NCBI GenBank assembly: GCA_963922205.1
Contig: CAWUHX010000072.1
Coordinates: 310,001-374,000 of the forward strand
Length of the DNA: 64,000 nt
Direction: 5' to 3'
DNA from: Romanomermis culicivorax
Lineage: Eukaryota; Nematoda; Enoplea; Mermithida; Mermithidae
Below, one piece after another: positions 42,991 to 54,339 of the stretch. Made by a program: the position numbers and the translations under genes. The notes under the pieces were generated by a model. It had not been told where the DNA came from and ran no database searches. It worked only from the letters and a program-made list of their open reading frames with translations. Every line of letters begins with the position of its first letter. The first letter of the stretch is position 1.

Positions 42991-45900
42991 CTAAGAAACC
43001 CATTTATTTAAAACATTACCAAATTAAGCGAATGCGTTAAAATGACTTAATGGTTACCTACTTCAGCAGATAACATCGACATTGTAATTTAATTTCTGTG
43101 AAATACTAGGGATGTTCCGGTTCAATCTTTTTGGGGTTCCCGGTTTCAATTTTTGTTCTTTGTTTTTTTGAATTTTTGAATCCACGCTTTTGGTTTTACT
43201 GTTTTTGGAGCCGCAGTTTCGGTTGTCCAACGTTGAAATCAACGTGTTCGTAAATAGCTTATTTCAATAGAAAATAATCGTCAAAAATTTTAACAAATGG
43301 AGAGCAACATCATATTGTATATTGTCTACTCTTCTATCATTCATTCAAATGACAGAACTTTTCAAATCTATGTATTTGCACACAAAAGTTTTTTCACAAG
43401 TAAATTTGTCAACTATTGGATGTGAAACCATACAGAAATTGAGCATAAAGATATTCCAAGATGCAAGATCTTTTTTAAATGGAACTTGATGCATCACTGA
43501 AAATGCAATAAAAACAACAAAAAAATGTATACTAAATCTTTTGATATTGTACCGACGAAATATAACTTTATGCATGAGTCAGTAGTCAGTAGGGAAGAAA
43601 ATTTCATAGAATTAACAAACAAGAAGTGCTGGGAACGTCAACTGAACACCCAATTCAGAACCGGGAAGAATTCTTTAACATGTCAATTGCATGATTCTGT
43701 CTTCTTAATATACGCACAAGAATCATCATGACGTTGAAGAAACAGATAACAAATAGAATAAGGTTCCAGAATGAATACATGTTTTCAATTTGCTAACTCA
43801 TGTAGTAAACTAGAGTAAAATCTGAAAAAAGTGAATAATAGATTTAAGAATAAATAATGCATCTGTATGTCAGAACAAAATTTTGAATTTAAAAGTTATC
43901 AAAATATTTTTTCTTCAAAAAGTGACGATTTATTTTGGTGCCAAGGGGGTATCTGAGGTCTCAGGTACCGGATTTTACCAACCACTTGTGATTCTATGAT
44001 TGAATGCCCAAAACTATGAGAAAAACACATAAAATACATCCAAAATGTCGATTTCAGTTTTCCAATTTTTAGTTTCACAGATTTGGTTTCGCTTTTGGAA
44101 AAGAGGAAGGTTTTCACAGTACCGGTCAGTCAACCAGAATATCCTGATCAAATGCAGACCTTCTTCAGGCTTATTAGTTGATCTAGCATCGTCACACTTT
44201 CCCATGATTTGTCATCACGAATTCTTTCGACTCTAGGAAAACGTAGAGTATATTTGGCGGCAAAAGTATTGCTATCGATAATTTCAGCTGCACGTATCTA
44301 AAAATATTAAATACATAGTAATAAAATTAAGCACTCATGAAAATGGTCTAATTCAGCCCACACTGATACTATACTATATTTAAGTCTCGAGAACATTTTT
44401 GCCAAATGTTCGCCATATGTAGTAGTAACAATACTCGATTTTAATTGTCAGAACTATAAAGTAAAAAGACCCTTACTTTCTACACTACGTTATAAGTATA
44501 CACCCGCAGAAGAGGCGGAGCTTATAGTCGACTGAGAGGCAAACTATTGCTCGCATAAAATTTTGGAAAGGTGATGTGCTAACGTTTTCAATCAGCTATG
44601 TAATGTCGTTAACCAGCTGGGAACCGGAAAAAATCGGCAAAAAATCAGTCGCTATTTCAGGAATTCGCGAGAAGCAGCTAAAATCATGGTGGATTTTAAT
44701 CCGAAAACAGACAACCAGAATTCAAAAAGGGGAAACAAATCAAAAATTTGGATTTTTCAATCATCAAGAACTTCTGATATTGCCCAACATTGGCTCGCAG
44801 GAATGTGTTATGGCACACCGGGCACCTCACAATTTTTAGGGGATACGTGAGCGATGGAAAAGAAAAATCTGGAATTCACTTTACCTATTATAAAACCGTA
44901 GGAAAATCGAATTGGGACCGCATGATAAACGCTAATTTGTACGAGAAAAATTCAAACACACTGGGTGTCATCAGTGAAAAGATCAGACTTCCCTTACCGC
45001 ATTCCAATCAAGAAACATGACTTTTCATTTTCCGATTTCACTTTTCATTAGTCCTCAACAAAGAATGCGTGTGAATTCAGCATGCGATATAAAAACACAT
45101 ACGCAATAGTCCACTTTTATCCTATTAGATCCGCTCCTTGTTTTACGTTCTATTCAAAAAGAAAAGTAGAAATCATGGGTCGTCGATGTACAATAGTTGT
45201 GCCATTTAGGTTAGTGCTAAAATGTTTTTGACTATAAGTCTAGGTTTCACGAATCCGAAGAGTAATGAAAATCATTGATAGAAAATGCACCCACTTGCAA
45301 AACTTTGGAATTTTTCGGATCAATATAAACGTCCGGCCTTTCAGTACTCAATTGGCAACTATCGGGGGCTTTTTTGCGGCTTAATATGCACTTTTCGTTT
45401 AAATATAAATTCAGATCGTATAATTCTTTTGCAGAATAACCGCTTCCAACCTTGCAGATCGAAATAAATCTGTCAGGAGCTTTGGACAAACCTACAAAAT
45501 GAGTGATTTCATTTATCAATGAGGTTTAGAATGCGAGGATTAGTTGAAAATTAAGAATTACATGATTCAGTGATTAAATTTGTTATAAAATTTCCACGAT
45601 TATCTTAATCCATGAAAATTCTGCTTTACGTTGGTACTAGAATCTTGAAAATTAAGAATAAAATTCAGCGAACATAACATTACTTTCGCTATTAGAACGG
45701 TCTCCGACGGCTAACAAAAAATGTGACATCAAATTAGACAAACGGCCTTCGCCAAAATATCCACCGATAATGACCAAATCCAGGTCGTCACAAACTCCAT
45801 CGACATAATCCGGCTAAAAAAGTGAAAATAAAATTTAGAAGTCGCTGAAGACGGTAAAATAAAAATTTGAAAATACTTTTATTTTAAGCCACCCTGCGTC

Positions 45901-48900
45901 GTTCGACCTGCCGTTCAATCTAAATCGAGAAATTAAATATGAGCTTGTGGCACGCTGAATTTGATGTGTTAAGAAGAAACAGATTACTAATCTTAACAAA
46001 GACTTTGATTTATATTCTGAACAGATGTCGACAAAATAATATAGTTAAGACTCAAGTTAGAACGTAAAGTACCTGTAAATAGAATCATTTCTTTTTATGA
46101 CGATTCCTTCTTCGCGCCTTTCAATGGCTTGATCCAAACATTCGATGACATCGTCGCTGTAAATTCACACGACATGTAAAAATGCAAAAAAACTCAAGTT
46201 TGAACAATTTTCACGTTGTCGATTTTTGAGACCGACTGCACTGCAACAAACGGCCATCGATAGGATCGAAAAGCTTTCTCAAAACTTCTAACCGCTTATG
46301 CAGCGGGTCTTGAGTAAAAACTTTATCGTTCAACAATAAGCAATCAAAAGCGACAAAACAAGGCCTGATGAGATCGTTATTATTTAGAGCTTTAACGTCG
46401 AAATGATCGACTTTCGTAGCTGAAATGATAAATTAATTGAATTTTGAAGAACGGAGATTTGACAGCTGTATATGAAATGTTGGAAATTGAAATGCTTACT
46501 AGCTTATTTCAGGAAAACTAATATTACATATATTTTACTAACGAGAACTTTTCTTTCAAAATGTCAAATCATCCTGTGAAGGATGTTTAATCATTTGTGC
46601 AACAAACTTCATTTATGAGACGGTGGCAGGCGTGATGAAGACCTTCAATACTTACCGATAATTTTTGCGTCCGGATTCCAACCAACCATCTCTCCATCCA
46701 AGACGCAGTTGATTACACTTTTTCTAAACGCATAATGAATGAAAGGCGTTATGCTACCGGAATCTGGAGTTTCGCCAAAGGATACCGTTAAATCATTTCC
46801 GCTATAAAAACGTATCTTCAGATTTCAGGCTTTGAAGTTTTGACTACAGACAATAACTCTTTTTTATTGGTAATGTGAAATTTTAGACAAAGTATTTGCA
46901 AGTTCCTGCACATAAAGAATTCAATAAGAACTCGGAAACTTTTCTTGAATTTCTTTTTTTTTTGATCGATCATAAATTCATACAAGGTTAAATATCCATT
47001 GTCGATTCAGTTCACGACAAAAACATGTTTTCGGTATATCGAATAAAGACAATATTATAAATTTTTCAATTTGGATCAGCTACCAACAGTCGAATCATAT
47101 ATTTCTACGGGAAATTGTATTCTAAAGTAATAAATTTGAGACTAACTTTCTGCTGAAATATTTGTAGACATTTCCATTTTTATGCAATTGACAACGTTCC
47201 CCGTCGTATTTGATTTCGACGAAAAAATCTTGACCGTTCATGATCTTGACGACATCTTGAGGTTCGCAGCGATTAGCCAACATAGGTCGGAAGGGAGAGA
47301 ATAACTTCAACTCTATAGCGTCCAATCGTCTATTAGGATCACTTAACTTTTCGCAAACTTGCCGTAAAGATGTAGTCACGTCAAATAAATGTAGAGCTTC
47401 AGGGTGATATTCCTTGAAAACTGTAGCATCTTGAATACCAATCTTAACAGAGAAAATAATATGAGGTAATCATCAAACGTGCGAAATAACGTGAAAACTC
47501 GTAGTAAGTGAACGAAGTGACTGCTAGTACTATTTACAGACTGCTGATTAGTGATGGACCGATGGCCAAAAATATGCCATCGGCCGATGCCGATGCATCG
47601 GCCAGGGTCACCGATAGCCGATGCATCGGCTGTAACATGTACAAAATGCAACCTGAAGTCGCTACACTGTAATAAATTTAAAATTATTATGAATTATTCA
47701 CGAAGTTCTACTGATATTTTCAACATTCAGTAATTAACAACATTTCATTCATCCAATTTGTCATCAACAAAGGCATCTGTTGTACTACCTTCACTTTGAT
47801 TGCTGAGTTCACTAGAAGCTTCTTCAACTTCAGCTTGTTTTTCCAGTTTGCACTATTGAATCCAATCTCAGCAATAAACGGGATCTTTTTCCACTTCTAA
47901 CATCTTTTGCTTTCTAATATGATCATTCACTAGCTACTGACCCAATTGGAGCTGATAAAAATTTCATGGCAAGCTAAAGAAATTTTTTTCATAATGAAAC
48001 TTATTTTCAACTGCACACTATTTTGACTCACATTGGCTAATTCTGTTTTTGTTGCAGCATTTTTCTTCCATTATTCTAGTAATGTATTCCAAAATAATGC
48101 TTTTGCTTGCTCAAATGTTGACATTGCATATTTTTCGGGCTACAGCTCATCCTCAGATGAACTTGCAATAGCCAAATAGTGCCTGAAATTGGTCAGTTTT
48201 GTGTAAATGCTTCAATTATTTACATTAGTATTAATTGTGGCTTACTGAGAAAGTTTGGAAAATGAGTTTGAAGATTCATTCAAATTTTTGAACCATATTT
48301 TCAGGAAAGCGTTGATTTTTTTGTTTTTGATCGACAACCATTCTAGCCAAAGCTTGTTCAGCTTTGTCTTGTGCTTGAGGATCACAGAAAGCCTAATTAA
48401 TTTAATTTTGATTTGTATGATCAGTATGTGTTATATTTCAAATTCTAATCCATCCTTTTTAAATCGAGGATCTAGTAAAGATGCCAAAGCATGAAGTCTA
48501 TTGTCTTCGATGAGTTTAAAGTGGGCTCGATTATCATTTCTATAAAAATATTGATTCATTTTTCCCGGCAATTCCTCCTTTAATGAACCTAATCCAGGAA
48601 AGTTGAAATTGTGGATTGAGTGACATAAAATTCTTAATCATACGATTCTTTAATTTATGTTTTTCAAAAAAATTTAGGCACAAAATCTAGCTTACTTTAC
48701 TTCAGCTATTTCCTCCGAAATACAGGCGTTTTTAGATTCATAGATTTTTACAGTTTCTGCAAAAGATTTTAACAAATTGACAAACTGCCAAAACATAATT
48801 GTCTAAGGTGTGGATACATTATACATGTATTAAAGTATATTCTTACCGCCGCAGCTAAAATATCCCATTCATAGCTTGTCAAATTCTTGTTATCTAATTC

Positions 48901-51900
48901 ATCAATGGCAACACAGGGCAAATATGCCAGACATTGAAACAATCATTTTCACAAAAAAAATTATGTATTTACTAAAGTAACTGTAAAATATGTATGTGAA
49001 CAATCTGTTTTTTAAGCATATGCACCTGCATTGATTGTAACAAAAAGTTAACATCATGCAAAATGATGCAAAACATCGGCCGATGGCAGAAAAACGCAAC
49101 AATCGGCCGAATCGGCCGATTGTTGCGTTTTCCATCACTACTGCTGATACAGATGTTCATTTTCTTGGTCTATATCGAAATAATTCCGATAATAATTGGG
49201 GAACACGCCATAGGAACTCCCAGGAATCATCGATCGTATGGTTAGCCATATGGCGTCATGGTGAGTCCGAAGATTTGCCAATCATATGGCTATTATAGGG
49301 TTAGGCGAGAGTATTTGATGACCACTCTTAAGGATGAAAAAATGACAGTTTTTTGTGAAAAATCGTGATTTCTGAGTAAAAAATGAACATTAATGTGGAT
49401 TCTGCTGAAAATTCGAGAAGTATTTTTTAACCATTTTTCCAACTATATATAATGCTTCAGTAAACTCTGGAAAACTTACGACCCTTCCATTAAAAGCAGG
49501 TTTACATCGATCTCCCGAGCTCCGATAAATTGTTTTGCCTGCCAATGTAATTCGCAAACGTTCCGAGCCGCACATGTAATTGGGGGGACAGCTGAATCCA
49601 ACAGAAATCGTCGGCCATTTGGCTAGCCATATAGTGACATCCTCTCAAGATTTGCCAATCATATGACTGAAATGGGCTAGTCATAGGAACCCCATCCGAA
49701 CTTTTGGTCGGAAAAAAACTGAAAAAGGTCAACTTTTTTAGACAATGATCATTTTTGAACAAAGAATGGTCGTAAACGTTAATTTTTCGGCGCTGCACGC
49801 CATAAATACACATTTTAATGGTTTTTAGACAACACTTACTACTTTTTGAACCGTTTTAAAACTTTTCGGGCGAAAAAATCGAATTATTATATCCTTCCAT
49901 GACCCCTCCTATAATTTTGGGCCGTTGGTGACCCCTCCTACAAGACCCCCTCCAGACCTTATCATGTATGTTCGAAGCTACACAAAAAAGTTCACTTTTT
50001 GGGAAATTTTCTACCTTCATATCTTTCAGCAGTAGTCGAATAATCCACTTCAGCTCGGTGGGCCCAGAATTTCGACAAAAGAACTCTAGTTCTTTATCAA
50101 TGCAGTCTGAAAATTTGTAATGTTGTTTTTAAATAATATTAAAAATTTATATTTCATAATGGGCGGGTAATCAATGTTTCAGATGGACATTAAATCATTG
50201 ACATCATAAATAAAATCGAATCCAAATAAATTGAAATAAAAACAACAACACAAAATGAATGCCATGAATGAGTTCTTACACTATTTCAGACACTACGTTT
50301 TTTGGAGCGTTCCAAGATCAAAAATTCCTATCGAAAATATGACAGCGCTCAAATAAAATATGTTTAATGTGAAAATTCTTTTACAAAGTAATTTTTTTTG
50401 GAATGGCGATTTATTATTATGTCGATTGGGATTCCAACAAGGGAGATTAAATTCACTTTATCAGCAATTGCCTTTTCCTCAAGTAGTCATTTGTCAAGAT
50501 AAAAAAGCAGTAAATAAGAGAAATGGTCGATTTGTTGAAAGTGGTAAAAGCAGCCACTTCAACTTGAACTGTTGCTATAGCCCATTTTTCCCAAATGAGC
50601 CTCGGCTCCAAGAAAGCTATTCATTCAGATAATAAACGGCTTGCGTATACGCCATAAGAACACATTTTTCCAAAGTTGACTATAGCGGCTAGGCGAACAA
50701 ACTGAGAAAAAAAATGATTAGGACCCACGATGCTGGTTTATTGTCTGCACACCGATTTTTACGGATTATTCAGCTTTCTGACGCTCATTTGAAAGAATAG
50801 ATTATAAATAAGTTCAACTCAGTTGGTTAGAGATTGCGGACGTCAGCACAAGGTCCCGAATCCTCCTCCTGCTTAATTTTTACGTTTTTACTAGCTCAAT
50901 TGTACTCTGAGCGAAGAACTTACTTTTATTTCCAGTCGCATGAGCTTTCGCTATATTCTCTAATCGATCGTCGACGTCTTGTAATGTTATATTCGATTTC
51001 TTATCAATCCTGTATTTCAAAATATCGCTGGCGACAGTTGCAAAGTCCTTGTGCGTCGACGTCGAAACTATTTTACCAATTATTTTGGGCGATTGATAAT
51101 TCAGCAGTAACTGTGCGTCGACGCCTTTTTTGTCCATAACCAGAACGTCGATCAATTTCTTTGCCAACATATGCTAGAAAGCATCATTAAAATGATCTTT
51201 CTGAACATCTAAAATTTGATATTGCCTATGAATTCTGACCAACGAAGTACGCGTCTATCTCTTCAGTTTTTTCAGTAAAGCCACTGCTATACTTCGCCGG
51301 TCGGCGCCGGCCGACACCGGGAGATTCTATCGCCCGCCGGGGTGAGCTGACGAAATTAGTATTTTCGGGAAAAATCCACTCAATCATATGTTATAAGATT
51401 AGCGCCGGTTCAAAAAAGGTCGATTGAATTGAAATTGCCGAACCGGCGCACGACGAAGTATAGCAGGTCGCAACCGTCGCCGCTTCTGAGCTGCTAAACT
51501 ACTTTCACGGCCTGTGAAGTATAGCAGTACCTTAAGTTTTCAATTTCTCGATTCAACTTACTTCTTTAAATCCGTACGGTCCACGCTCCCTATCAGCGTT
51601 GGGCAATAGAATTCGCATAGCAGGAAAAAATGAGTCGTCCTAAAAGTTTTAAACGGTGTGAGGTAAATAAGAATTGAGATAAAATCTTAGTATCTCCAAC
51701 ATTCCAGCTTGCTTTGCAACGCAAGACAGTTTATAACTTTCACGGATATTCTTACAATTTTTCTTACCGTTTGGCATTCACCATGAAGTTGTTTGTGTTT
51801 TTGACGCCAACAAGAAATAAATTTTGCCAATAATTCATGGCGTTTGGCACGTTTAAACTTGTCAGAACTAAGAGCTTCTAGTAATTCGCAAATTTCTGCA

Positions 51901-51932
51901 AATAGGCAGGTGGAAGCAACAGACTGGCGCAT
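39773..51932 (-). CDS. LIG4: DNA ligase IV (17 exons seen, 3' end missing)
   Basis: ATP-dependent DNA ligase that seals double-strand breaks in classical non-homologous end joining, acting in the nucleus with XRCC4 and XLF. Seventeen exons join in frame with GT/AG borders and give 865 codons plus two bases; human LIG4 has 911 residues, so roughly the last 45 are not found. The start at 51932 (MRQSVASTCLFAEICELLEA) matches the position of the human start, and a TTTTTCAG acceptor lies just upstream, suggesting a 5' UTR exon. The catalytic lysine in EIKYDGER is residue 273, the same number as in human. Motifs I, III, IIIa, IV, V and VI and the XRCC4-binding linker are intact, so the gene is probably functional. 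Introns range from 58 bp to 2.6 kb, and the large ones contain transposons. Identification rests on remembered family motifs, not a search. Confidence 0.96.
40640..41240. mobile_element. Family H MITE in LIG4 intron 14, split by an A element
   Basis: From GGTCGTCAAGCCCGAAATTT to ATTACATGTAC it follows the H order (TTGACGTTTTTGAC, TATGGCTAG, CGACGATTTCTGG). The segment TGGAGGTCTTAAC / AGCATTTCCC of H is interrupted by the A element at 40981-41203, with GTCTTAAC duplicated. It lies in an intron, antisense to nothing else. Confidence 0.72.
40981..41203. mobile_element. Family A MITE, copy in LIG4 intron 14
   Basis: Runs from CATACCTGTAAGACCTCCGA to CCAAGTACAGGTATG. A perfect 8-bp duplication GTCTTAAC flanks it (40973-40980 and 41204-41211). 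It has a G run of 10 in the left half and a C run of 14 in the right. Confidence 0.93.
41321..42377. mobile_element. Family I hAT-like element, 1057 bp, LIG4 intron 14
   Basis: The left end CAGAGCACCCCATGAGGGGG and the inverted right end CAGAGGTCCCCAAGGTC carry a perfect 8-bp duplication CCCCGCTA (41313-41320 and 42378-42385). It is six times longer than the MITE at 6157. ORFs of 77 and 78 codons overlap on opposite strands at 41656-41904 without recognised motifs, so no transposase can be claimed. Confidence 0.88.
43728..43880. repeat. Repeat R, uninterrupted copy (LIG4 intron 12)
   Basis: Matches 52990-53072 + 53489-53526 + 53951-54000. Shared landmarks: CATGACGTTGAAGAAACAGA, AACTCATGT, AGAGTAAAAT and AATAATGCATCT. 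It lacks both insertions seen in the other copy, so it serves as an empty-site reference. Confidence 0.8.
44160..47442 (-). CDS. LIG4: LIG4 exons 5-12: catalytic and OB domains
   Basis: Exons: 47147-47442, 46656-46801, 46215-46419, 46073-46156, 45877-45919, 45684-45813, 45295-45491 and 44160-44297 (residues 196-608). Motifs seen: I EIKYDGER with the nucleotide-accepting lysine, III CVLDGEMV, IIIa FVAFDCLLLN, IV EEGIVIKR, V GWLKIKPDY (split by intron 9) and VI TLRFPRVERIRDDK. The exon 12 donor is GTCTGC, weaker than the others, but phase and content support it. Intron 11 (44298-45294) contains plus-strand ORFs of 87 and 76 codons with no known domain. Confidence 0.94.
47549..49140 (-). mobile_element. 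hAT transposon J in LIG4 intron 4 (1592 bp)
   Basis: The left end is TAGTGATGGACCGATGGCC and the right end ends TTCCATCACTA. The perfect 8-bp duplication CTGCTGAT occupies 47541-47548 and 49141-49148. Subterminal zones are strings of CGGCCGAT/ATCGGCCG palindromes. The interior carries a decayed hAT transposase on the minus strand. A related left end lies at 54001. Confidence 0.93.
47900..48560 (-). pseudogene. hAT transposase pseudogene (C-terminal part)
   Basis: Minus-strand translation around 48540-48440 gives RLHALASLLDPRFKKDGLEF, the conserved LLDPRFK motif of hAT transposases. Further on (about 47985-47880) it gives LAMKFLSAPIGSVASE, a stop, then KAKDVRSGKRSRLL, matching the C-terminal dimerisation region. 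Multiple stops and missing N-terminal parts (BED finger, first catalytic residues) show it is dead. Confidence 0.85.
49200..49310. repeat. Family H fragment (LIG4 intron 4)
   Basis: Carries CATAGGAACTCCCAGG, GGTTAGCCATATGGCG and CAATCATATGGCTA, i.e. the palindrome-bearing end of an H element only. Confidence 0.55.
49569..49970. mobile_element. Family H MITE in LIG4 intron 4
   Basis: Starts CGCACATGTAATTGGGGGG (family start CATACATGTAA) and ends TTATCATGTATG. Flanks TTCCGAGC and TTCGAAGC agree at 6 of 8 positions, suggesting an old 8-bp duplication. The interior has GGCTAGCCATAT, the AAAAGGTCAAC and GTTAATTTTTCGGCGC blocks, and CCCCTCC near the right end. Confidence 0.75.
50015..51932 (-). 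CDS. LIG4: LIG4 exons 1-4: N-terminal DNA-binding domain
   Basis: Exons: 51768-51932, 51562-51639, 50924-51173 and 50015-50106 (residues 1-195). Junctions read GECQT/DDSFFPAMRILLP, GPYGFKE/HMLAKK, and a split N codon before CIDKELEFF. Exon 3 stays open past its donor to 50880, but the GTAAGT at 50923 restores the conserved continuation to ELKWIIRLLLKDMK, so that donor was chosen. Intron 2 holds the D2 MITE; intron 4 (2572 bp) holds J and H elements. Confidence 0.93.
51279..51532. mobile_element. Family D Harbinger-like MITE in LIG4 intron 2
   Basis: The left end AGCCACTGCTATACTTCGCC and the inverted right end AGGTACTGCTATACTTCACA, with TAA on both sides (51276-51278 and 51533-51535). Subterminal GGCGCCGGCC sequences echo the copy at 24218. 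Removing it would leave an intron of about 130 bp. Confidence 0.8.
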
Positions 51933-52249
51933 TTCAAGCTGAAAAATTTCAAGATAGTAGTGTGGAAAGCATTCCTAGAGGCGTGCATAAAATATAAGCA
52001 GACTGCTTCGGACAAAGCTAAAAGATCTATCTATGGCACAATGAGTTCTTTGCGCCTGATTTTTTTCTGCCAATTGGCCTGAGGCCAAAAAAAGTTTTGC
52101 AAACCTCAAAAGAAAAATACAATAAAACTTTGAACGGTCCATCTTTCTTCGTTCGCGACAAAAAAGTGCATTTTGGTGCAGTTCTGGAGTTTAAAACCGC
52201 AACACTTTCCACGTTATAATAATAATTACTTGTTATAATCCAGCTCAGG
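51933..52249. promoter_or_regulatory. Probable LIG4 5' flank / upstream UTR exon
   Basis: Directly upstream (minus strand) of the LIG4 start is GAAATTTTTCAGCTTGAA, an acceptor followed by six untranslated bases. A minus-strand ORF of 61 codons (52027-52212) has no recognised domain and could be part of a UTR exon. No core promoter motif was identified with confidence. Confidence 0.3.
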
Positions 52250-52625
52250 CGTCACCGGTAGTCACAATTTAAGAAGGCTTCGGGGAAAAGATCATTAAGG
52301 GACAAAATTGATTTTGTCGCCCACTGAAAAACGGTTCAAAAAAGAGTAATTTTTGTCTAAAAGCCATGAAAATCTGTATTTATAGCGCGAAGCATTGAAA
52401 AAATTGACGTTTTTGACCGGTTTTTGTTGAAACATGGCTATTTTCTGACAAAAAAAATCAGCCTTTTTTTCAGTATTTTTCGATCAAAAGGATGGGGTTA
52501 CCTATGGCTACTCTATTTCCGCAACATGATTGGTAAATCTTGCGAATCACCAATTGTATAGTCATAGGGCCAAAGATTGGGGGTGAGTTCTTATGGCACA
52601 TCCCCTCAATTACATATACAGTCGG
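52250..52625. mobile_element. Family H MITE copy
   Basis: Follows the H order: GAAAAGATCATTAAGGGAC, TTTATAGCGCGAAGC, TTGACGTTTTTGACCGG, ATGGCTACTC, and CAATTACATATACAG at the end. Diverged, with no clear duplication. Confidence 0.6.
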
Positions 52626-52666
52626 CATGTCTACCTCAGGGTCAGCATGTCTACCTCACTTACTAG

Positions 52667-52898
52667 CATACCTGTAAGACCTCCGACCAGTTGGGGGGGG
52701 GGCAATCCGAAATTTTGGGGGGGGGGGTAGAAAAAAGTCGAAATTTTTCCCAAAAAAGGCCAAAAAACATACACTTTTTTGCAAATTTTTTTTAATTTTT
52801 TATAAACTGGGGGGTTGGGGGGGTAAATGATTTTGGGTACAGGGTTGGCCAAGTTGGGGGGTTCCCCCCCCCACCCCCCCCCCCCAAGTACAGATATG
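52667..52898. mobile_element. Family A MITE, copy at 52.7 kb
   Basis: Runs from CATACCTGTAAGACCTCCGA to CCAAGTACAGATATG (one change in the terminus). A perfect 8-bp duplication CTTACTAG flanks it (52659-52666 and 52899-52906). Confidence 0.93.
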
Positions 52899-53072
52899 CT
52901 TACTAGTCAATATTTAAGTTACCATCACCCTAAAATGTCTCATCTATTTTCTTAAACAGTGTTCGATATTTTGTTTCAGTACTTGATGAAAATCCAAGGC
53001 ATCATGACGTTGAAGAAACAGATAATAAATATAATAAAGTTCCAGTAATAAATTCATGTCTTCATACTAGTA

Positions 53073-53488
53073 ACTGGGGCTCCCACATGTCCTTTGTTTA
53101 AGAAGACAGTACTTTTATTTGCATCAGCGTCCTTTTTTAAAACCTGCAATTTTTTCACTTTGTAATCCCAACGTCGCATGCTGCTGTTGAGCAAATTTTT
53201 TCATTCTGCAAAAAGCAATAGACTGATTACAGAAATGGTCTCAAAATTGAAACTGTTAAAAGCTTAGTACGGGTCAAGTTCACATTTGAAATGAAAGATT
53301 ATTTGTTGCAAGACAATAATTTACTTCGACAAATTCAATCGAGCAATAAGTATGTTCATTGATCTGATCGTATTGGTCTAGTATTAATTTAGTTGTGTTG
53401 TACATACATATGACGCCAGTAAAGGTTTATCAATTTAGATTTATTACGAATAATGTCTTTTTTTCTGGCAGAAAGTATGTAGGAGCCC
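53073..53488. mobile_element. Putative hAT-like insertion in repeat R
   Basis: TACTAGTA is found on both sides (53065-53072 and 53489-53496). The ends are loosely inverted (GGGGCTCCCACA versus GGGCTCCTACA reversed). The uninterrupted R copy at 43.8 kb lacks this segment at the matching position, which supports insertion. No coding motif. Confidence 0.65.
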
Positions 53489-53526
53489 TACTAGTAACTC
53501 ATGTGATAACCAGAGTAAAATGTGGA

Positions 53527-53950
53527 CAGTGTTTTTTTGCACGGTGTAGACTTCTTAGGCTTCGTGCAGAATTTTTTTCGGTGATTCCTGCACTGGTGCA
53601 TAATTTTTTGAGTCATGTGTTTTATCACACATATTCTTCTATAATGTGTCAATCATTCATTCTGAACTTTTCAAAGCTTCAGGACCAATGACTGACACAT
53701 TATAGAAGGCTTCCGAAGATTTTCGTGAAAATATTTTATGAATTTATTTTGAAATTCAGTTTATGGAAATGAAAAAATTTTTGATGATATGTGTACGCAC
53801 TTCTGATCTGATATCAATGAATTACACATTTAATTTGCTTTTTTCAAATATTCACTATTATTATATATCAACAGGAGAAAAAAATCAGTGCAGAAACTTT
53901 TTTTGGCTTTTCTGCACTGAGCAGAAAGCCGGGTGCAGAAAAAAACACTG
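53527..53950. mobile_element. Family K hAT-like element (424 bp)
   Basis: The left end CAGTGTTTTTTTGCAC and the right end GTGCAGAAAAAAACACTG are inverted. Flanks AATGTGGA and AATTTGGA are an 8-bp duplication with one mismatch. It sits inside repeat R, whose copy at 43.8 kb is uninterrupted at that point. A fragment of K lies at 7795-7906. Confidence 0.87.
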
Positions 53951-54000
53951 AATTTGGAAAATGATTAATACATTTAAAAATAATGAATAATGCATCTAGT

Positions 54001-54115
54001 GATGGACCGATGCATTGGCGTCAGCCAATATTAGATTTTTTATCCATCGGCTGATGGTTTACAAAAAAGCCGATAGTTCTTTGATGGTTTATGTTTTCAG
54101 CGCTAGGCGCCGAAC
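54001..54115. repeat. Partial J-type hAT left end
   Basis: TAGTGATGGACCGATGCATT matches the left terminus of J at 47549, followed by CATCGGCTGATGG and GCCGATAG motifs. The right end was not found. It directly follows the end of repeat R. Confidence 0.65.
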
Positions 54116-54339
54116 GAGTTACTCATACCAATCTTTTTATTTTCTCTTCAAAACTCAGAAAATTTGGTTTAAAAGCCTAAAACCAACGCGAATCAAAAGA
54201 AAACTAGGATTTGGAGGTTGTTGCGATAAAATCAAGCTAATTTATTGATTTTAGAGTGAACAACCAAAAAATAATCTGTGCAACCAAAATTTTTCCCCAA
54301 GTTGACATTGGAACCTGGCCTTAGCAGAAAAAAAGCCCT

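Noticed and set aside
50880-50917. Open extension of LIG4 exon 3 to the stop at 50880
   Set aside because: The conserved continuation lies in exon 4 in a phase that only the earlier GTAAGT donor at 50923 supports.
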